Notes under the pieces: generated by a model
The model's database searches: none
Told to the model about the DNA's origin: nothing
Seen by the model: the letters and a program-made list of their open reading frames with translations, nothing else
From: Pseudomonadales bacterium
GTDB taxonomy: Bacteria; Pseudomonadota; Gammaproteobacteria; Pseudomonadales; Azotimanducaceae
Assembly (NCBI GenBank): GCA_028281005.1
Contig: JANQKS010000068.1
Coordinates: forward strand, 1-64,000
Direction: 5' to 3'
DNA: 64,000 bases
Position numbers and translations under genes: made by a program
Shown: one piece after another, positions 7,650 to 16,464 of the stretch
How the letters are laid out: each line of letters starts with the position of its first letter
Numbering within the stretch: the first letter of the stretch is position 1

Positions 7650-8360
7650 GTGGCGACTCACGCAGGCGTGACGCAGCTAGTGATTGTTGAAGATGACGCG
7701 GAAACCCGCCAGGGTTTGGTCAGCGGCTTGTCTGCACAAGCTGGGTTTACGGTCGTCTCGGCACTGGGCAGCGTGGCCGAAGCGATGGCGTTTTTACAAT
7801 CTTCCCAAGCTGACCAGCTGGATGTGATGTTGGTGGACTTGGGGCTGCCGGACGGCGCTGGTCAGGACATTATTCGTGCGGCGACCAGCCGGCCGCAACC
7901 GATCGAAGTGTTGGTCATCACCGTATTTGGGGATGAGAAAAACGTGGTGAGCGCCATTGAGGCCGGTGCCGCCGGTTACCTGCTAAAAGACGCGGAAGAT
8001 GCGCGCATTGCCGATGCGGTCAATCAACTGCTCGCCGGCGGGTCGCCGATTACACCGGTGATTGCCCGCCACATCCTCAAACGTTTCAAACACGAAGCAC
8101 CGGCGCAGCCGCAAGCAGACGCGTCTGGGTCGTCGGAAGCGGCAGACATGCACCAACTCACCCCGCGCGAGGTGGAAGTGTTGCAAATGGTGGCGCGCGG
8201 CTACACCAACAACGAGATAGGTGAACTGCTCAGCGTGTCGTTTCATACGGTCAATTCCCACGTCAAACACATTTATCGCAAGCTGTCCGTACGCTCTCGC
8301 AGCGAAGCCGTGTTTGAAGCCAGTCAATTGGGCATTATTGATCTGCATCGGGGCCGCTGA
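7650..8360 (+). CDS. NarL/LuxR-family response regulator
   Basis: The 236-residue protein has a receiver domain at 8-125 with acidic residues at VEDD and the phospho-acceptor D63 (LVDLGLPDGAG), a linker, and a LuxR-type helix-turn-helix at 170-230 (LTPREVEVLQMVARGYTNNE, then HTVNSHVKHIYRKL). It starts at GTG 7650, 8 bases after GGGAGG. Its TGA overlaps the ATG of the downstream kinase gene by one base, so the two form a two-component pair. Its position between the two blocks of exported tail-like genes, together with three copies of a near-palindrome next to those blocks, suggests that it controls them. Confidence 0.95.
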   Translation: MATHAGVTQLVIVEDDAETRQGLVSGLSAQAGFTVVSALGSVAEAMAFLQSSQADQLDVMLVDLGLPDGAGQDIIRAATSRPQPIEVLVITVFGDEKNVVSAIEAGAAGYLLKDAEDARIADAVNQLLAGGSPITPVIARHILKRFKHEAPAQPQADASGSSEAADMHQLTPREVEVLQMVARGYTNNEIGELLSVSFHTVNSHVKHIYRKLSVRSRSEAVFEASQLGIIDLHRGR

Positions 8361-10207
8361 TGCAGGTGAATCCCTGGTTATTGCTGCTGGTCCCGTTCTC
8401 AGCCCTTGGTATTTTTGCGTTCCTGACCTTTGGTCGGCCTTTGCCCGGGCCGGCGGAGTCGCTGCATATCAACAGCGCGGCAGTCTCGATGGGCGCAAAA
8501 TTTCAATGGGCTTCGGCAGATGAGGTTAATTTGCCCCACGACTGGCGGGACTTGAGCGCCGCGGCCACCGAAGTCTGGTACCAGATTGAGGTACCTCTGC
8601 AGGTACCGCCGGATCGGCTGTGGGGTGTGTTGATTGCCGACATCGAGCAGAACGCGGAGATCTATCTAAACGGCGCCATTGCCGGCGGCTATGGGAGCAT
8701 GGGTGAGTCTCCTAGCCGCTATTCCAATCAAGCGCTGTATTTCCCCTTGGCAAACGGGTTGCTGCAACCGGGCGACAATGTGTTGCAGGTGCGCGTTAAA
8801 AGTTATCCGCCGGGCAGGGGGTATCTGGGGCAGATCCACCTAGGACCGGACGAAGTATTGCGCCCTTACTATCAGCGTTTGGTGTTTGTGAAGTCTGACC
8901 TGCTGTGGTTTTTTGTGGCTGCGTCGCTGGGCATGATGTTGGTGATCTTGGCGCTTGCTTGGCAGCGTCCGGAAGAGACGCTGTACCGATGGTTTGGCGC
9001 ACAAATTGGCTTCTGGACCATGTCCAGCGGCTTGGCCGTCATCGTTGACTCACCGCTACCTGCGCATTGGCACATTGCCGTGACCACCATCTGTTCCACC
9101 TGGTTTTGTGCCACATCTTTTGCTTTTGCCTTCCGCATCACGGGTGATGTCCATGCCGGTTTGGAACGTGTGTACCTGTCCTGTGCAGCGCTCGGCAGCC
9201 TGAGTATTGTTGGCCTTGGCCTTGCGCTACCGGATCTGGTCTACCAATGGGCGCCGTTTAGCACCATCGTGCAGATGATCATCGGGCCGTTTGTGCTGGT
9301 ATGGATAGTGCGCTCCTATTGGCAAAGCCGGGACCCGGAGGTTTTTTTAGTCCTATACATGGGCGGCATCCTGATCATCTTCGGCTTTTTTAGCATGAGT
9401 GAATCCACCGGCTTTCGTTCCGGTGTTGAGGGGCGGTATCTGTTTTATGCCACACCGCTGTTTTTGGCGGCGTTTGTGGTTCTTTTGGTGCGCCGCTTCA
9501 TTGCGGCTCTGTCGGAAGCCGAAGCGCTAAATCGCAACCTAGAGGAGCGTGCTGTGCGCAAAAACCAAGAGCTTGAAGCCAACTACGTACGTATCCGCGA
9601 CATGGAGCAGCAACAAACTTTGGCGGTTGAACGTGAACGCATCATGCGTGACATGCACGATGGGGTTGGTGGCCTGTTGGTCTCGACCCTCCGGCGCATT
9701 GCCGCCAACGGTGAGGAAAGGGTGGTGGACAGCGGTATCGCGGCCACCTTAGACAGTGCGTTGACAGACCTGCGCCTCATGATCGACTCGCTGGAACTTG
9801 GCGAAGAAGATCTGGACGTCGCTCTGGGGATGTTACGTCGCCGCCTACAAAGCCAGCTTGAGAACACAGGGCTCACGGTGAATTGGCGGGTTGACGAATT
9901 GCCCCCAATTCCAAGTCTGACGCCCCACTCAGTATTACAGATTATGCGTATTTTGCAGGAAGGGGTGGCTAATGCGCTGCGCCACGCCGATCCAAGCACG
10001 TTAAGCCTGCGAGCTTACCGTGCGGCGGAGGGTGTGGTGATTGAACTAGAAGACGATGGGGTAGGTCTACCGGCACAGCCGAATGAAGGGCTGAGTGAAG
10101 GGCATGGCATCAACAACATGAGGCGCCGCGCCGAAGAAGTTGGCGCGACGCTGACATTCAGCTCCACGGACGCTGGCACCTGCCTGAAACTGAGTTTACC
10201 TGCGTAG
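8360..10207 (+). CDS. Membrane histidine kinase (HisKA_3 type) with exported beta-sandwich sensor
   Basis: The 615-residue protein has an N-terminal membrane anchor, then an extracytoplasmic domain at 30-170 resembling a galactose-binding-like beta-sandwich (7TMR-DISM-type; VWYQIEVPLQVP, then YFPLANGLLQPGDNVLQVRV). Seven hydrophobic segments lie between about 180 and 395, followed by a coiled coil. The dimerisation domain has the NarX-type H-box MRDMHDGVGG with H433. A HATPase domain follows with the N-box EGVANALRHAD and G-boxes DDGVGLP and GHGINNM. It should phosphorylate the overlapping response regulator. The sensor would face the periplasm, where the cassette products are expected. Its 3' end overlaps the 3' end of the convergent tail-like gene by 12 bp. 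Confidence 0.93.
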   Translation: MQVNPWLLLLVPFSALGIFAFLTFGRPLPGPAESLHINSAAVSMGAKFQWASADEVNLPHDWRDLSAAATEVWYQIEVPLQVPPDRLWGVLIADIEQNAEIYLNGAIAGGYGSMGESPSRYSNQALYFPLANGLLQPGDNVLQVRVKSYPPGRGYLGQIHLGPDEVLRPYYQRLVFVKSDLLWFFVAASLGMMLVILALAWQRPEETLYRWFGAQIGFWTMSSGLAVIVDSPLPAHWHIAVTTICSTWFCATSFAFAFRITGDVHAGLERVYLSCAALGSLSIVGLGLALPDLVYQWAPFSTIVQMIIGPFVLVWIVRSYWQSRDPEVFLVLYMGGILIIFGFFSMSESTGFRSGVEGRYLFYATPLFLAAFVVLLVRRFIAALSEAEALNRNLEERAVRKNQELEANYVRIRDMEQQQTLAVERERIMRDMHDGVGGLLVSTLRRIAANGEERVVDSGIAATLDSALTDLRLMIDSLELGEEDLDVALGMLRRRLQSQLENTGLTVNWRVDELPPIPSLTPHSVLQIMRILQEGVANALRHADPSTLSLRAYRAAEGVVIELEDDGVGLPAQPNEGLSEGHGINNMRRRAEEVGATLTFSSTDAGTCLKLSLPA

Positions 10208-13200
10208 CGGCTGTTGTTGGGGTTTTGTTTTTTGTGGTGCGCTTTTGCGCGCGGGCGCGATTGGGGTTTTGGCCGCTACGCCACATTGCATGCTTAGATT
10301 GACAAACACACCCTGGCGCGTTGTTTTGTCCATCATGGGTAGCTGCAACCGACGCGGCGCGCAGTTGGTCAGACGTTCCGTGCTGGTGACTTTGCCGCTC
10401 GCTGACAGGTTGCTCAACGTCATATCGACACTCGGCATGCTGCCGCCGGCGATGCGTGATAACCACGTGCCGATGTAACCCCGCGGTAAATCGCGTAACA
10501 GCCCTCGCAGTTCAAGCGAAGTGACGCCGCCTTTGCTCTGGCGATTTAGCGTTTCCCAAGAAGAGGTGTCACTGCTACCCGCAATGGCCAGTAAAAAGGT
10601 GCGGCGTCCGGCAGCGTCCCCCGCGTCTAGAGTCGTGAGCTCTCCACCATTGGTGTGGTTACCCGCCAGGCGTACGGTGTTAACACGAATGCTTAAGTTT
10701 TCTACTCGATTTGGTCCGCTGCCGCTTGTCTGGATTTTCAACGGCACCGCTTCAAACAGGTTGTAGCGATAGCGCTCGTTCCCGGCGAGATCCTGATAGA
10801 TGACCGAAATTGTGCGTCGTGACTGGTTGCCGCTGTTGTAGGCTGCGTGCCATTGGGACAAAGACGTGATACCTCGGGTGGTCACGGTCATTGAAACGGG
10901 TTTCATTCTGGCGGAGCGCGATGTGCCCGCAAAGTTAATGGCGCCCCAATCGAAGCGCACCAGATGCTCGGGGTCGATCACCACATTGTCTATTTCGACG
11001 TGGAAGCGGTCGCTGACCAGCGGGGTTTCATCAAACGGACCATCAACCAAAAACTCGCCGCTGCGGGATGCGGCTCGAGACATGGCGGTCACCGTGGTCG
11101 CCAGGATGTTCTGGGTGGTTTTGTCGAACCGCGGGTAGGTGACGCGGCTGAGGTAGGTGTTAAAAAGATCTGTGCGTTTGATCTCCTGACCGGCTGCGTC
11201 AAAATCTATTTGACTCATCTCCCTTGGCACAATTTGGCCGTTCCGATAGGCATCAAGTTCGGCAAAAACACCCCCAGGGAGGCCGGGTACGGTGGCACTG
11301 AGCTCCCAGTAGTTGGTCGTCTGCCCAGAGGTGGATTGGGCAACTGAGATACCGGAGGGCTGCCAACTCACCTTCAGCGGACGATTGCCTATACCCAGGG
11401 CCGGGTCTTCGATATTGATGCCCGACCACTCCCAACGGTTAGCGTGATAGGACTCCCAAGTGGTGCCTTGGCTACCCCCCAACCACTCGACTAAGTCTGT
11501 CTTGAGCGTCACCTGGCGCTCGCCGCTCGGTAGCGTTTGCGCATCGACCACCATAACTTGGTAGGCGTTGAAACGCCCGCTCTCCGCATCACCGCGATTA
11601 TTAGCGATGACACTCATGGCGCGAGGGCTTCTCTGGGTAGGGGGCACGTTGATCCACTCATCCAAAGCAGCGGACGGTTGCGCCACGATCACGATGTTGC
11701 CATAACTGACCCCGGCAGGCCGCACGCCGTCGATACCAAAGTAGCGGCCGGTATGGACAAGATCAACGGTTGCATCACCGAAGGTTACACTGCGCACGCT
11801 GTTGGCATCGACGTTTACCCCTTCGATTTCCAATTCAAAGCGATTGCTGAGCAGCGGTTCAGGGATCATGCGCGGAATGCCGGTCATGAGCCGTTCTCCG
11901 GGGTAATTTTCAACCATGGTTGCGAGGTGGGTAGATGTCTGGCTCGCGAGCACCACTTCATCACGTCGGAAGGTCGCGTACTTGATGGATTCAAGCCACG
12001 TCTCATAGAAATTGGTGCGGTAGGTTTCCTCGCCGTTGGCATCGCGAAAGATGTGGGTGTGCGCGCGCCGGTCGTACCGACCTTGCCGATAGTCGTCGAG
12101 GAGATGCATAAATTGGTCTTGCAAACCGATAGTTTTCACACCGAAGCGCCAGAGATTGGCTTCACTGGCGCTGACAGGCTGGGCGCCGGATTGGCGATAC
12201 AGTAGCGGTGTATCTGTCCATTCCAGCACCGGATTCACGATGTTGACGCCTTCCCACTCCCACGTACGCATGTCGTTGGGAACGTTGTCAGGGGTGCCCA
12301 CCATACCCCCGCTATGAATGAGACGTTGGGGGCGCACCACCAAGGTATCCGGCGAGCCTGCGTTGCCGCCGGCAAACGCCACAGGTCGTGTAGCGAGGGC
12401 TTGCAAACGCATACGCTCCTCACCATTGATGCCTAGGACGATCACCTCGAGGTCGCGATTGGCGCTGCCGGCCATGGATTGGTTGTACCAATTGGCCAGC
12501 GCCGCGCTGTTGCGGCTGGTGATGGTGATGTCGCTGTGGCGAACAGCGGCTGGCAGATAGGCCTGTTTACCGCCGAAGGTGCCAAAATAGACGGCATCAG
12601 TGGTACTTGGACCAATGTCCACGCCTAGAATATCGGCTTGATTCAGGTTAATGCCGTTGATCTCCAGCCTGAAGTTACGCGTCAAAACGGGATCCATGAT
12701 GGCGTTGATTCCACCCAGAAACAGCATACCTTGGTCTTCTTGGTCCACTCTTGGGGTGAGATGCACGATGCGTTCGGTTACCAGGTCATGGCGGCGACGG
12801 TCCAACACGGGGTATTCGAGTCTGGAGATAAATGTCTCATAGAAATTGCGCCGCGAGGTTTCTTGATAGTTGTTATCCCGTTCGATGCGCGACTGGGCGC
12901 GATATTGGACCTGCCCATTACGGTAGGCGTTGAGCAATTCGTGGAACCGAAAGTAGGTGCCGGGGGTGCGCGCACCAATTTCGATGTAGTTAGCGTTGGC
13001 GCTCGTGGCGGTTTGGCGCGTCGCGCCGCCTGCGCCGTCGGGAGTGATTAACACTGGGATTTCCGACCAGTGCAGCACCGGTTCAAACGTCAGTACACCA
13101 TCCATTTCCCAGGACACAGGTAGGCTGTCATCGGGTACACCTCCGGTCCCGGTTGATTCTGTAAAGGCGACGCTAGCCACCAAGGTTTGCACCCCTTTGA

Positions 13201-14698
13201 CGGGCGCGCTGAGGGACAGCGGGATAAGCTCATAGAGGAAATAGCGCATGCGTTCTTGACCTTCGCGGCCCAGTAGAGTGACGCTTGCAGCTCGTGGTTG
13301 GACATTGCCCGCTTGGGTGTCGGCGAGCCATGCTTCCATCAGCGTGTCTTGTGCGCGCACATCAAGTTCGAGATTGGCCCAGCGTACACCCACTGGGGCA
13401 ACACTTTGTTTGCCTCGAAACGAGCCGGTACTGACAAGTTCGGTTGACGCGGCTCCCATCCGAACAGCCAGAACATCGTCCGAGGCGATGTTGATGCCTT
13501 CCAGTTCAAATTCAAAGTTGCTGCTGACGAGCGGGTCGCGCAGCGCATTGGGTGGTCCGGAGAAGATCCGACCACCGCTGCCGCGCTCGACCACTGTAGC
13601 TACGTGGGTGATCGATTCGCTTAGATCTGCCACCCTGTCCTTGTCCAGCACCGGGAAGCTGTAGCGGCTGACAAAAGTTTCGTAGTAGTTAGTGCGGTCG
13701 GTTTCCACGCCGGTTTGGTTGCGGAAAATGCGTGATTGAGCCCGGCGCGTATAGTCCCCCTCGGCGTAGCTGGTCAACACATCTAGTGCCTCAGTACCTG
13801 CACCCGGCAAAGTGGTTGTGAATTGCCACAGACTGGCATCGTTGCGGTTGGTAGGCTGCAGGCTGACGCTGCCATCTGCGGCTCGGGTGACCTGCATAGC
13901 ACCTTCCCGAAAACTCATGGGCCAACCATAGATGTTCACCCCTTCCCATTCCCAGTCCTGATTACCGCTGCGATTGGGGCGTAAGCTGGTGCCGCTGTGT
14001 GTGATATTGTCGATACGCGCATCCAGTACGTTTTTACCGCGTTTCGCCTGCGGTGCCACGCCGGTTAACGTATACGTCAATGCGGCGCCACTGGGCCCAT
14101 TGATAGCGATAGTGACCGTGCGCGGTTGTCGAGAACGCAGCCAGTCATCGAGCAGGCGGGCGTTGTTGAGGGTGAGCTGCAATTTACCCAGCTCCACCGC
14201 AAACGGAGCGATGTTCTCCTTGCCATGAAACACACCCGTACTCACGTTGCGGGTCACCATGTCGCCGATAACCACGCGGCGGACCTGATTTTGATCGATA
14301 CGTAAGCCGCTGATGCTAAGCGTGAAACGGTTGTTGGTCAGACGCGACAGCGGCCGCCGATTCAGCTCCGCGCGGTTGGTTGCGGGCGTTGTCACCCGCG
14401 TGTGAGCTGGCTGCGCTGCGGATGGTTTGGCTGGTGTGGCGATTTGTTTAGCCGGTTGCTTCGCAGATTGTCTTGGGGGTTGCTTGGACGATGGCTTGGT
14501 TGTTTGTTTGATGGGCGGCCTGGCCGGGGTCGTTGTCAGAACCGGTGCCTTGCTGGTTGTGACCTTGGGCGCCACGGCTGTACGCACTGTGGACTTTTCC
14601 TCGGCCTGCGCCGAACCCCAAGCGGCCGTTAACAGCAAAGCCGGTATCAGCATTGCAAGCGTGAGAGTGGTTTGTTTTAGCGGCGTGTTTTTGACCAT
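10196..14698 (-). CDS. Giant exported protein with five tandem phage tail-tube (gp19-like) repeats
   Basis: The ATG at 14698 gives 1500 residues; an upstream TTG at 14728 would add ten residues ahead of the signal and looks less likely. A signal peptide (residues 1-32, ending SAQA) is followed by a Lys/Thr/Pro/Gln-rich linker to 115. Five repeats begin near 123, 393, 674, 952 and 1230, each opening with N/S/D-x-F-x-x-E-I-x-G-h-x-h and then a K/R-G-x-x-x-x-L-x-x-W segment. Between them, four B modules (near 289, 570, 849, 1129) share R-x-x-S-x-I-x-R-x-x-x-G-x-E-x-x-R-x-N-F-Y-E-T and are each preceded by a WEWEGVNI-like motif. The repeats resemble the T4 gp19/Hcp tube fold; that match is by eye. 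No such long exported tandem form is known to me. The C terminus is basic and Lys/Gln/Pro-rich. Confidence 0.72.
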   Translation of the reverse strand: MVKNTPLKQTTLTLAMLIPALLLTAAWGSAQAEEKSTVRTAVAPKVTTSKAPVLTTTPARPPIKQTTKPSSKQPPRQSAKQPAKQIATPAKPSAAQPAHTRVTTPATNRAELNRRPLSRLTNNRFTLSISGLRIDQNQVRRVVIGDMVTRNVSTGVFHGKENIAPFAVELGKLQLTLNNARLLDDWLRSRQPRTVTIAINGPSGAALTYTLTGVAPQAKRGKNVLDARIDNITHSGTSLRPNRSGNQDWEWEGVNIYGWPMSFREGAMQVTRAADGSVSLQPTNRNDASLWQFTTTLPGAGTEALDVLTSYAEGDYTRRAQSRIFRNQTGVETDRTNYYETFVSRYSFPVLDKDRVADLSESITHVATVVERGSGGRIFSGPPNALRDPLVSSNFEFELEGINIASDDVLAVRMGAASTELVSTGSFRGKQSVAPVGVRWANLELDVRAQDTLMEAWLADTQAGNVQPRAASVTLLGREGQERMRYFLYELIPLSLSAPVKGVQTLVASVAFTESTGTGGVPDDSLPVSWEMDGVLTFEPVLHWSEIPVLITPDGAGGATRQTATSANANYIEIGARTPGTYFRFHELLNAYRNGQVQYRAQSRIERDNNYQETSRRNFYETFISRLEYPVLDRRRHDLVTERIVHLTPRVDQEDQGMLFLGGINAIMDPVLTRNFRLEINGINLNQADILGVDIGPSTTDAVYFGTFGGKQAYLPAAVRHSDITITSRNSAALANWYNQSMAGSANRDLEVIVLGINGEERMRLQALATRPVAFAGGNAGSPDTLVVRPQRLIHSGGMVGTPDNVPNDMRTWEWEGVNIVNPVLEWTDTPLLYRQSGAQPVSASEANLWRFGVKTIGLQDQFMHLLDDYRQGRYDRRAHTHIFRDANGEETYRTNFYETWLESIKYATFRRDEVVLASQTSTHLATMVENYPGERLMTGIPRMIPEPLLSNRFELEIEGVNVDANSVRSVTFGDATVDLVHTGRYFGIDGVRPAGVSYGNIVIVAQPSAALDEWINVPPTQRSPRAMSVIANNRGDAESGRFNAYQVMVVDAQTLPSGERQVTLKTDLVEWLGGSQGTTWESYHANRWEWSGINIEDPALGIGNRPLKVSWQPSGISVAQSTSGQTTNYWELSATVPGLPGGVFAELDAYRNGQIVPREMSQIDFDAAGQEIKRTDLFNTYLSRVTYPRFDKTTQNILATTVTAMSRAASRSGEFLVDGPFDETPLVSDRFHVEIDNVVIDPEHLVRFDWGAINFAGTSRSARMKPVSMTVTTRGITSLSQWHAAYNSGNQSRRTISVIYQDLAGNERYRYNLFEAVPLKIQTSGSGPNRVENLSIRVNTVRLAGNHTNGGELTTLDAGDAAGRRTFLLAIAGSSDTSSWETLNRQSKGGVTSLELRGLLRDLPRGYIGTWLSRIAGGSMPSVDMTLSNLSASGKVTSTERLTNCAPRRLQLPMMDKTTRQGVFVNLSMQCGVAAKTPIAPARKSAPQKTKPQQQPLRR
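10678..14332 (-). repeat. Five protein-level tandem repeats of about 275 residues
   Basis: The internal repeats of the giant exported protein have periods of 270, 281, 278 and 278 residues. They are diverged at the DNA level, so they are old and not a recent amplification. The last copy has the A module but no following B module. Such regular spacing suggests a fixed structural period, for example stacked rings or a covalently linked half-tube. Confidence 0.75.
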
Positions 14699-14763
14699 GG
14701 TGTGCCCGAAGCCTAACGGAAGACACAAGCAAGCTTGTCACCGACCCGCCCCGATGCCCATCG

Positions 14764-14777
14764 CTCAAATTAGGGAT
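14764..14777. promoter_or_regulatory. Putative response-regulator operator, copy 3
   Basis: The plus strand reads CTCAAATTAGGGAT, 13 of 14 identical to the copy at 7582-7595 and in the same orientation. It sits 66 bp upstream of the ATG of the giant tail-tube-like gene. A short inverted repeat (ACAAGC-AA-GCTTGT, 14725-14738) lies between this site and the start codon. Confidence 0.48.
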
Positions 14778-14832
14778 AGAGCGTAAAGAGATCAGAATTA
14801 TGCAGTGTGCGCTCAGCCCATAGGTTTGAGCA

Positions 14833-15513
14833 CTAGTAACTGTCGTGCAAGTCTACCCAGGCCATGGGGAAAGGCAGGTCCTGCTCATCTCTGCCTTTGG
14901 GCACCAAATCGAGCATTTGGTACGTGGCGTTTAAGGCATCCAAGCCGCGGGAATAGGCGGAGTAGGTGTGGTAAATATTGCCGTCCCCATCCTTGTAGAA
15001 CACACTCAAACCGGGTAACTCTTCCATGACGTTGGTCTCGCGGTAGTTGTAGATCCCGGAAGTTTGCCCGGGAAAAGACACGCCAAAATCCATGTTGAAG
15101 TCTGAGTCGGCCGAAGACACCCAGTTGAAGCGCCAGCCCATACGTTGTTTAAACGGCGTAAACACCTCTAGCGGTGCTCGCGACACGCAGGTGATGGCCA
15201 CATCCCGAGCACCGATGTGTTTGTTGATGCTGTCGTACTGGTCTGCCCAGAATGAGCAACTCTTGCAGCCCTCCTGCCAATCCGTCCCGTACATGAAGTG
15301 ATAGGTGATGAGCTGGCTTTTGTCTGCAAACAAGTTGGACAACGTCACCTGGCCCTCGGGGCTATCGAAAGTGTACTCCTTGGTGACGGCTTGCCACGGC
15401 ATCGCGCGGCGCGCCTGCGCCACTTCGTCCCGCAATGCGGTGAGCTGTTTCTCTTTGGCCAGCAGCGTCTTGCGGGCCTCTGTCCAAGTGGCATGGTCGA
15501 CTACTGTATTCAC
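14833..15513 (-). CDS. DUF899 family thioredoxin-fold protein
   Basis: The 226-residue product matches DUF899, a family with a thioredoxin-like core often encoded next to ArsR/SRPBCC pairs. Typical signatures are WTEARKTLLAKEKQLTALRD at the N terminus, YHFMYGTDWQEGCKSCSFWA around 95, and VFYKDGDGNIYHTYSAYSRG near the end. The two Cys of GCKSCSFW are in the place of a redox centre. The biochemical role is not established. It overlaps the upstream SRPBCC gene by 4 bp (ATGA), so the three genes 16303-14833 form an operon. Confidence 0.88.
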   Translation of the reverse strand: MNTVVDHATWTEARKTLLAKEKQLTALRDEVAQARRAMPWQAVTKEYTFDSPEGQVTLSNLFADKSQLITYHFMYGTDWQEGCKSCSFWADQYDSINKHIGARDVAITCVSRAPLEVFTPFKQRMGWRFNWVSSADSDFNMDFGVSFPGQTSGIYNYRETNVMEELPGLSVFYKDGDGNIYHTYSAYSRGLDALNATYQMLDLVPKGRDEQDLPFPMAWVDLHDSY

Positions 15514-15983
15514 GTTGCGCTCCCCTGTTGTTGTAGATAACCCTCAAGGCTTAAAAACGACGAATGCCATCCACCTTGGTGGTTATTGCAATCGTCGACA
15601 CTGTCGAATAGCTGCTGCTGTAGCACAATAGCGCAGCGCGCTGCGCCGATACGCTGGAATTCAATGCTGACCTCTGTTTGCGTGGGTGGCGCCCCCGTGT
15701 AGTCCCAACGCCAGGTAAAGCTGATCGCCTGCTGCTCGACGCGAGTGAAAGTGCCGCTGACGTTGCGTTGCTGGCCGTCAGCGGTTAACAATCCCACGCA
15801 CCAGGTGCCACCGGGTTGCAGGTCCACTTCACACTGGTAGACCTGCATGGTCTGTGGTCCCCACCAGCGGCGCATAACAGCTGGATTGGTGAAGGCGTCA
15901 TAAACTTTTTCCAACGGCGCATCAAATTCGCGCCGCAACCGCAACACACGCTTGGGGTCGGTTTCGGTGTCAGGGCCGCTCAC
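15510..15983 (-). CDS. SRPBCC/AHSA1-domain protein
   Basis: This 157-residue protein has the AHSA1-like START fold: LRLRREFDAPLEKVYDAFTN at the N terminus, MRRWWGPQTM, VDLQPGGTWCV and a C-terminal helix with WHSSFLSLEGYL. Such proteins bind small hydrophobic ligands and are commonly paired with an ArsR regulator. It overlaps its neighbours on both sides by 4 bp. The ligand cannot be read from the sequence. Confidence 0.9.
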   Translation of the reverse strand: MSGPDTETDPKRVLRLRREFDAPLEKVYDAFTNPAVMRRWWGPQTMQVYQCEVDLQPGGTWCVGLLTADGQQRNVSGTFTRVEQQAISFTWRWDYTGAPPTQTEVSIEFQRIGAARCAIVLQQQLFDSVDDCNNHQGGWHSSFLSLEGYLQQQGSAT

Positions 15984-16303
15984 GGTTCATCCGCTTGTTT
16001 GAGGAGGTTATCGAGGCGTGTAAACGACGTTTGCCAGAATATACGTTGCTCCTCCAGCCAGTCCGTGGCGGCTTGCAGGGATTCTTGTTTCACCCTGCAG
16101 CGTCGAAACTGCGCTTCGGTGTTCCGCTCGATGAGGTTGGCGCGCTCCAGTACTTTGAGGTGGCGGGAGATCGCAGGCGCGGAGATGTTAAACGGTTCGG
16201 CCAGTTCCCCCACGGTGGCATCACTTTCACACAAGCGCGCGATAATGCCGCGTCGGGTGGGGTCAGCCAGCGCGGCGAAGACCGCACTCAAGTGATCAGA
16301 CAT
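15980..16303 (-). CDS. ArsR-family transcriptional regulator
   Basis: The 107-residue protein is a compact winged helix of the ArsR group: FAALADPTRRGIIARLCESD, then TVGELAEPFNISAPAISRHL as the recognition helix region. It lacks the CVC metal site, which fits the SRPBCC-linked subgroup. It is the first gene of the ArsR-SRPBCC-DUF899 operon and probably represses it. The ATG at 16303 has no strong Shine-Dalgarno. Confidence 0.93.
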   Translation of the reverse strand: MSDHLSAVFAALADPTRRGIIARLCESDATVGELAEPFNISAPAISRHLKVLERANLIERNTEAQFRRCRVKQESLQAATDWLEEQRIFWQTSFTRLDNLLKQADEP

Positions 16304-16464
16304 GCACTGTCCTTCGCCAAAATCTCACCGTCGACATTTTTGAACCCACCAGTCATTCATCAACTTATTAACCTATCGGTTAATTTACAGATTGGTTAAA
16401 TAAAATCAAGGCTTAAGGTAAGCGACCGCGTGCATTCCAGGCGTGGCGTTTATGCCACTACAAG

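Noticed and set aside
11537-12205. Plus-strand open frame of 222 codons inside the giant repeat gene
   Set aside because: It has no ribosome-binding site and no domain, and it lies wholly within strongly patterned repeat coding sequence on the other strand.
10678-14332. Giant repeat gene as an RTX or cadherin-type adhesin
   Set aside because: There are no GGxGxD or calcium-binding DxNDN motifs. Repeat length and the L-x-x-W pattern fit tube-like modules better.
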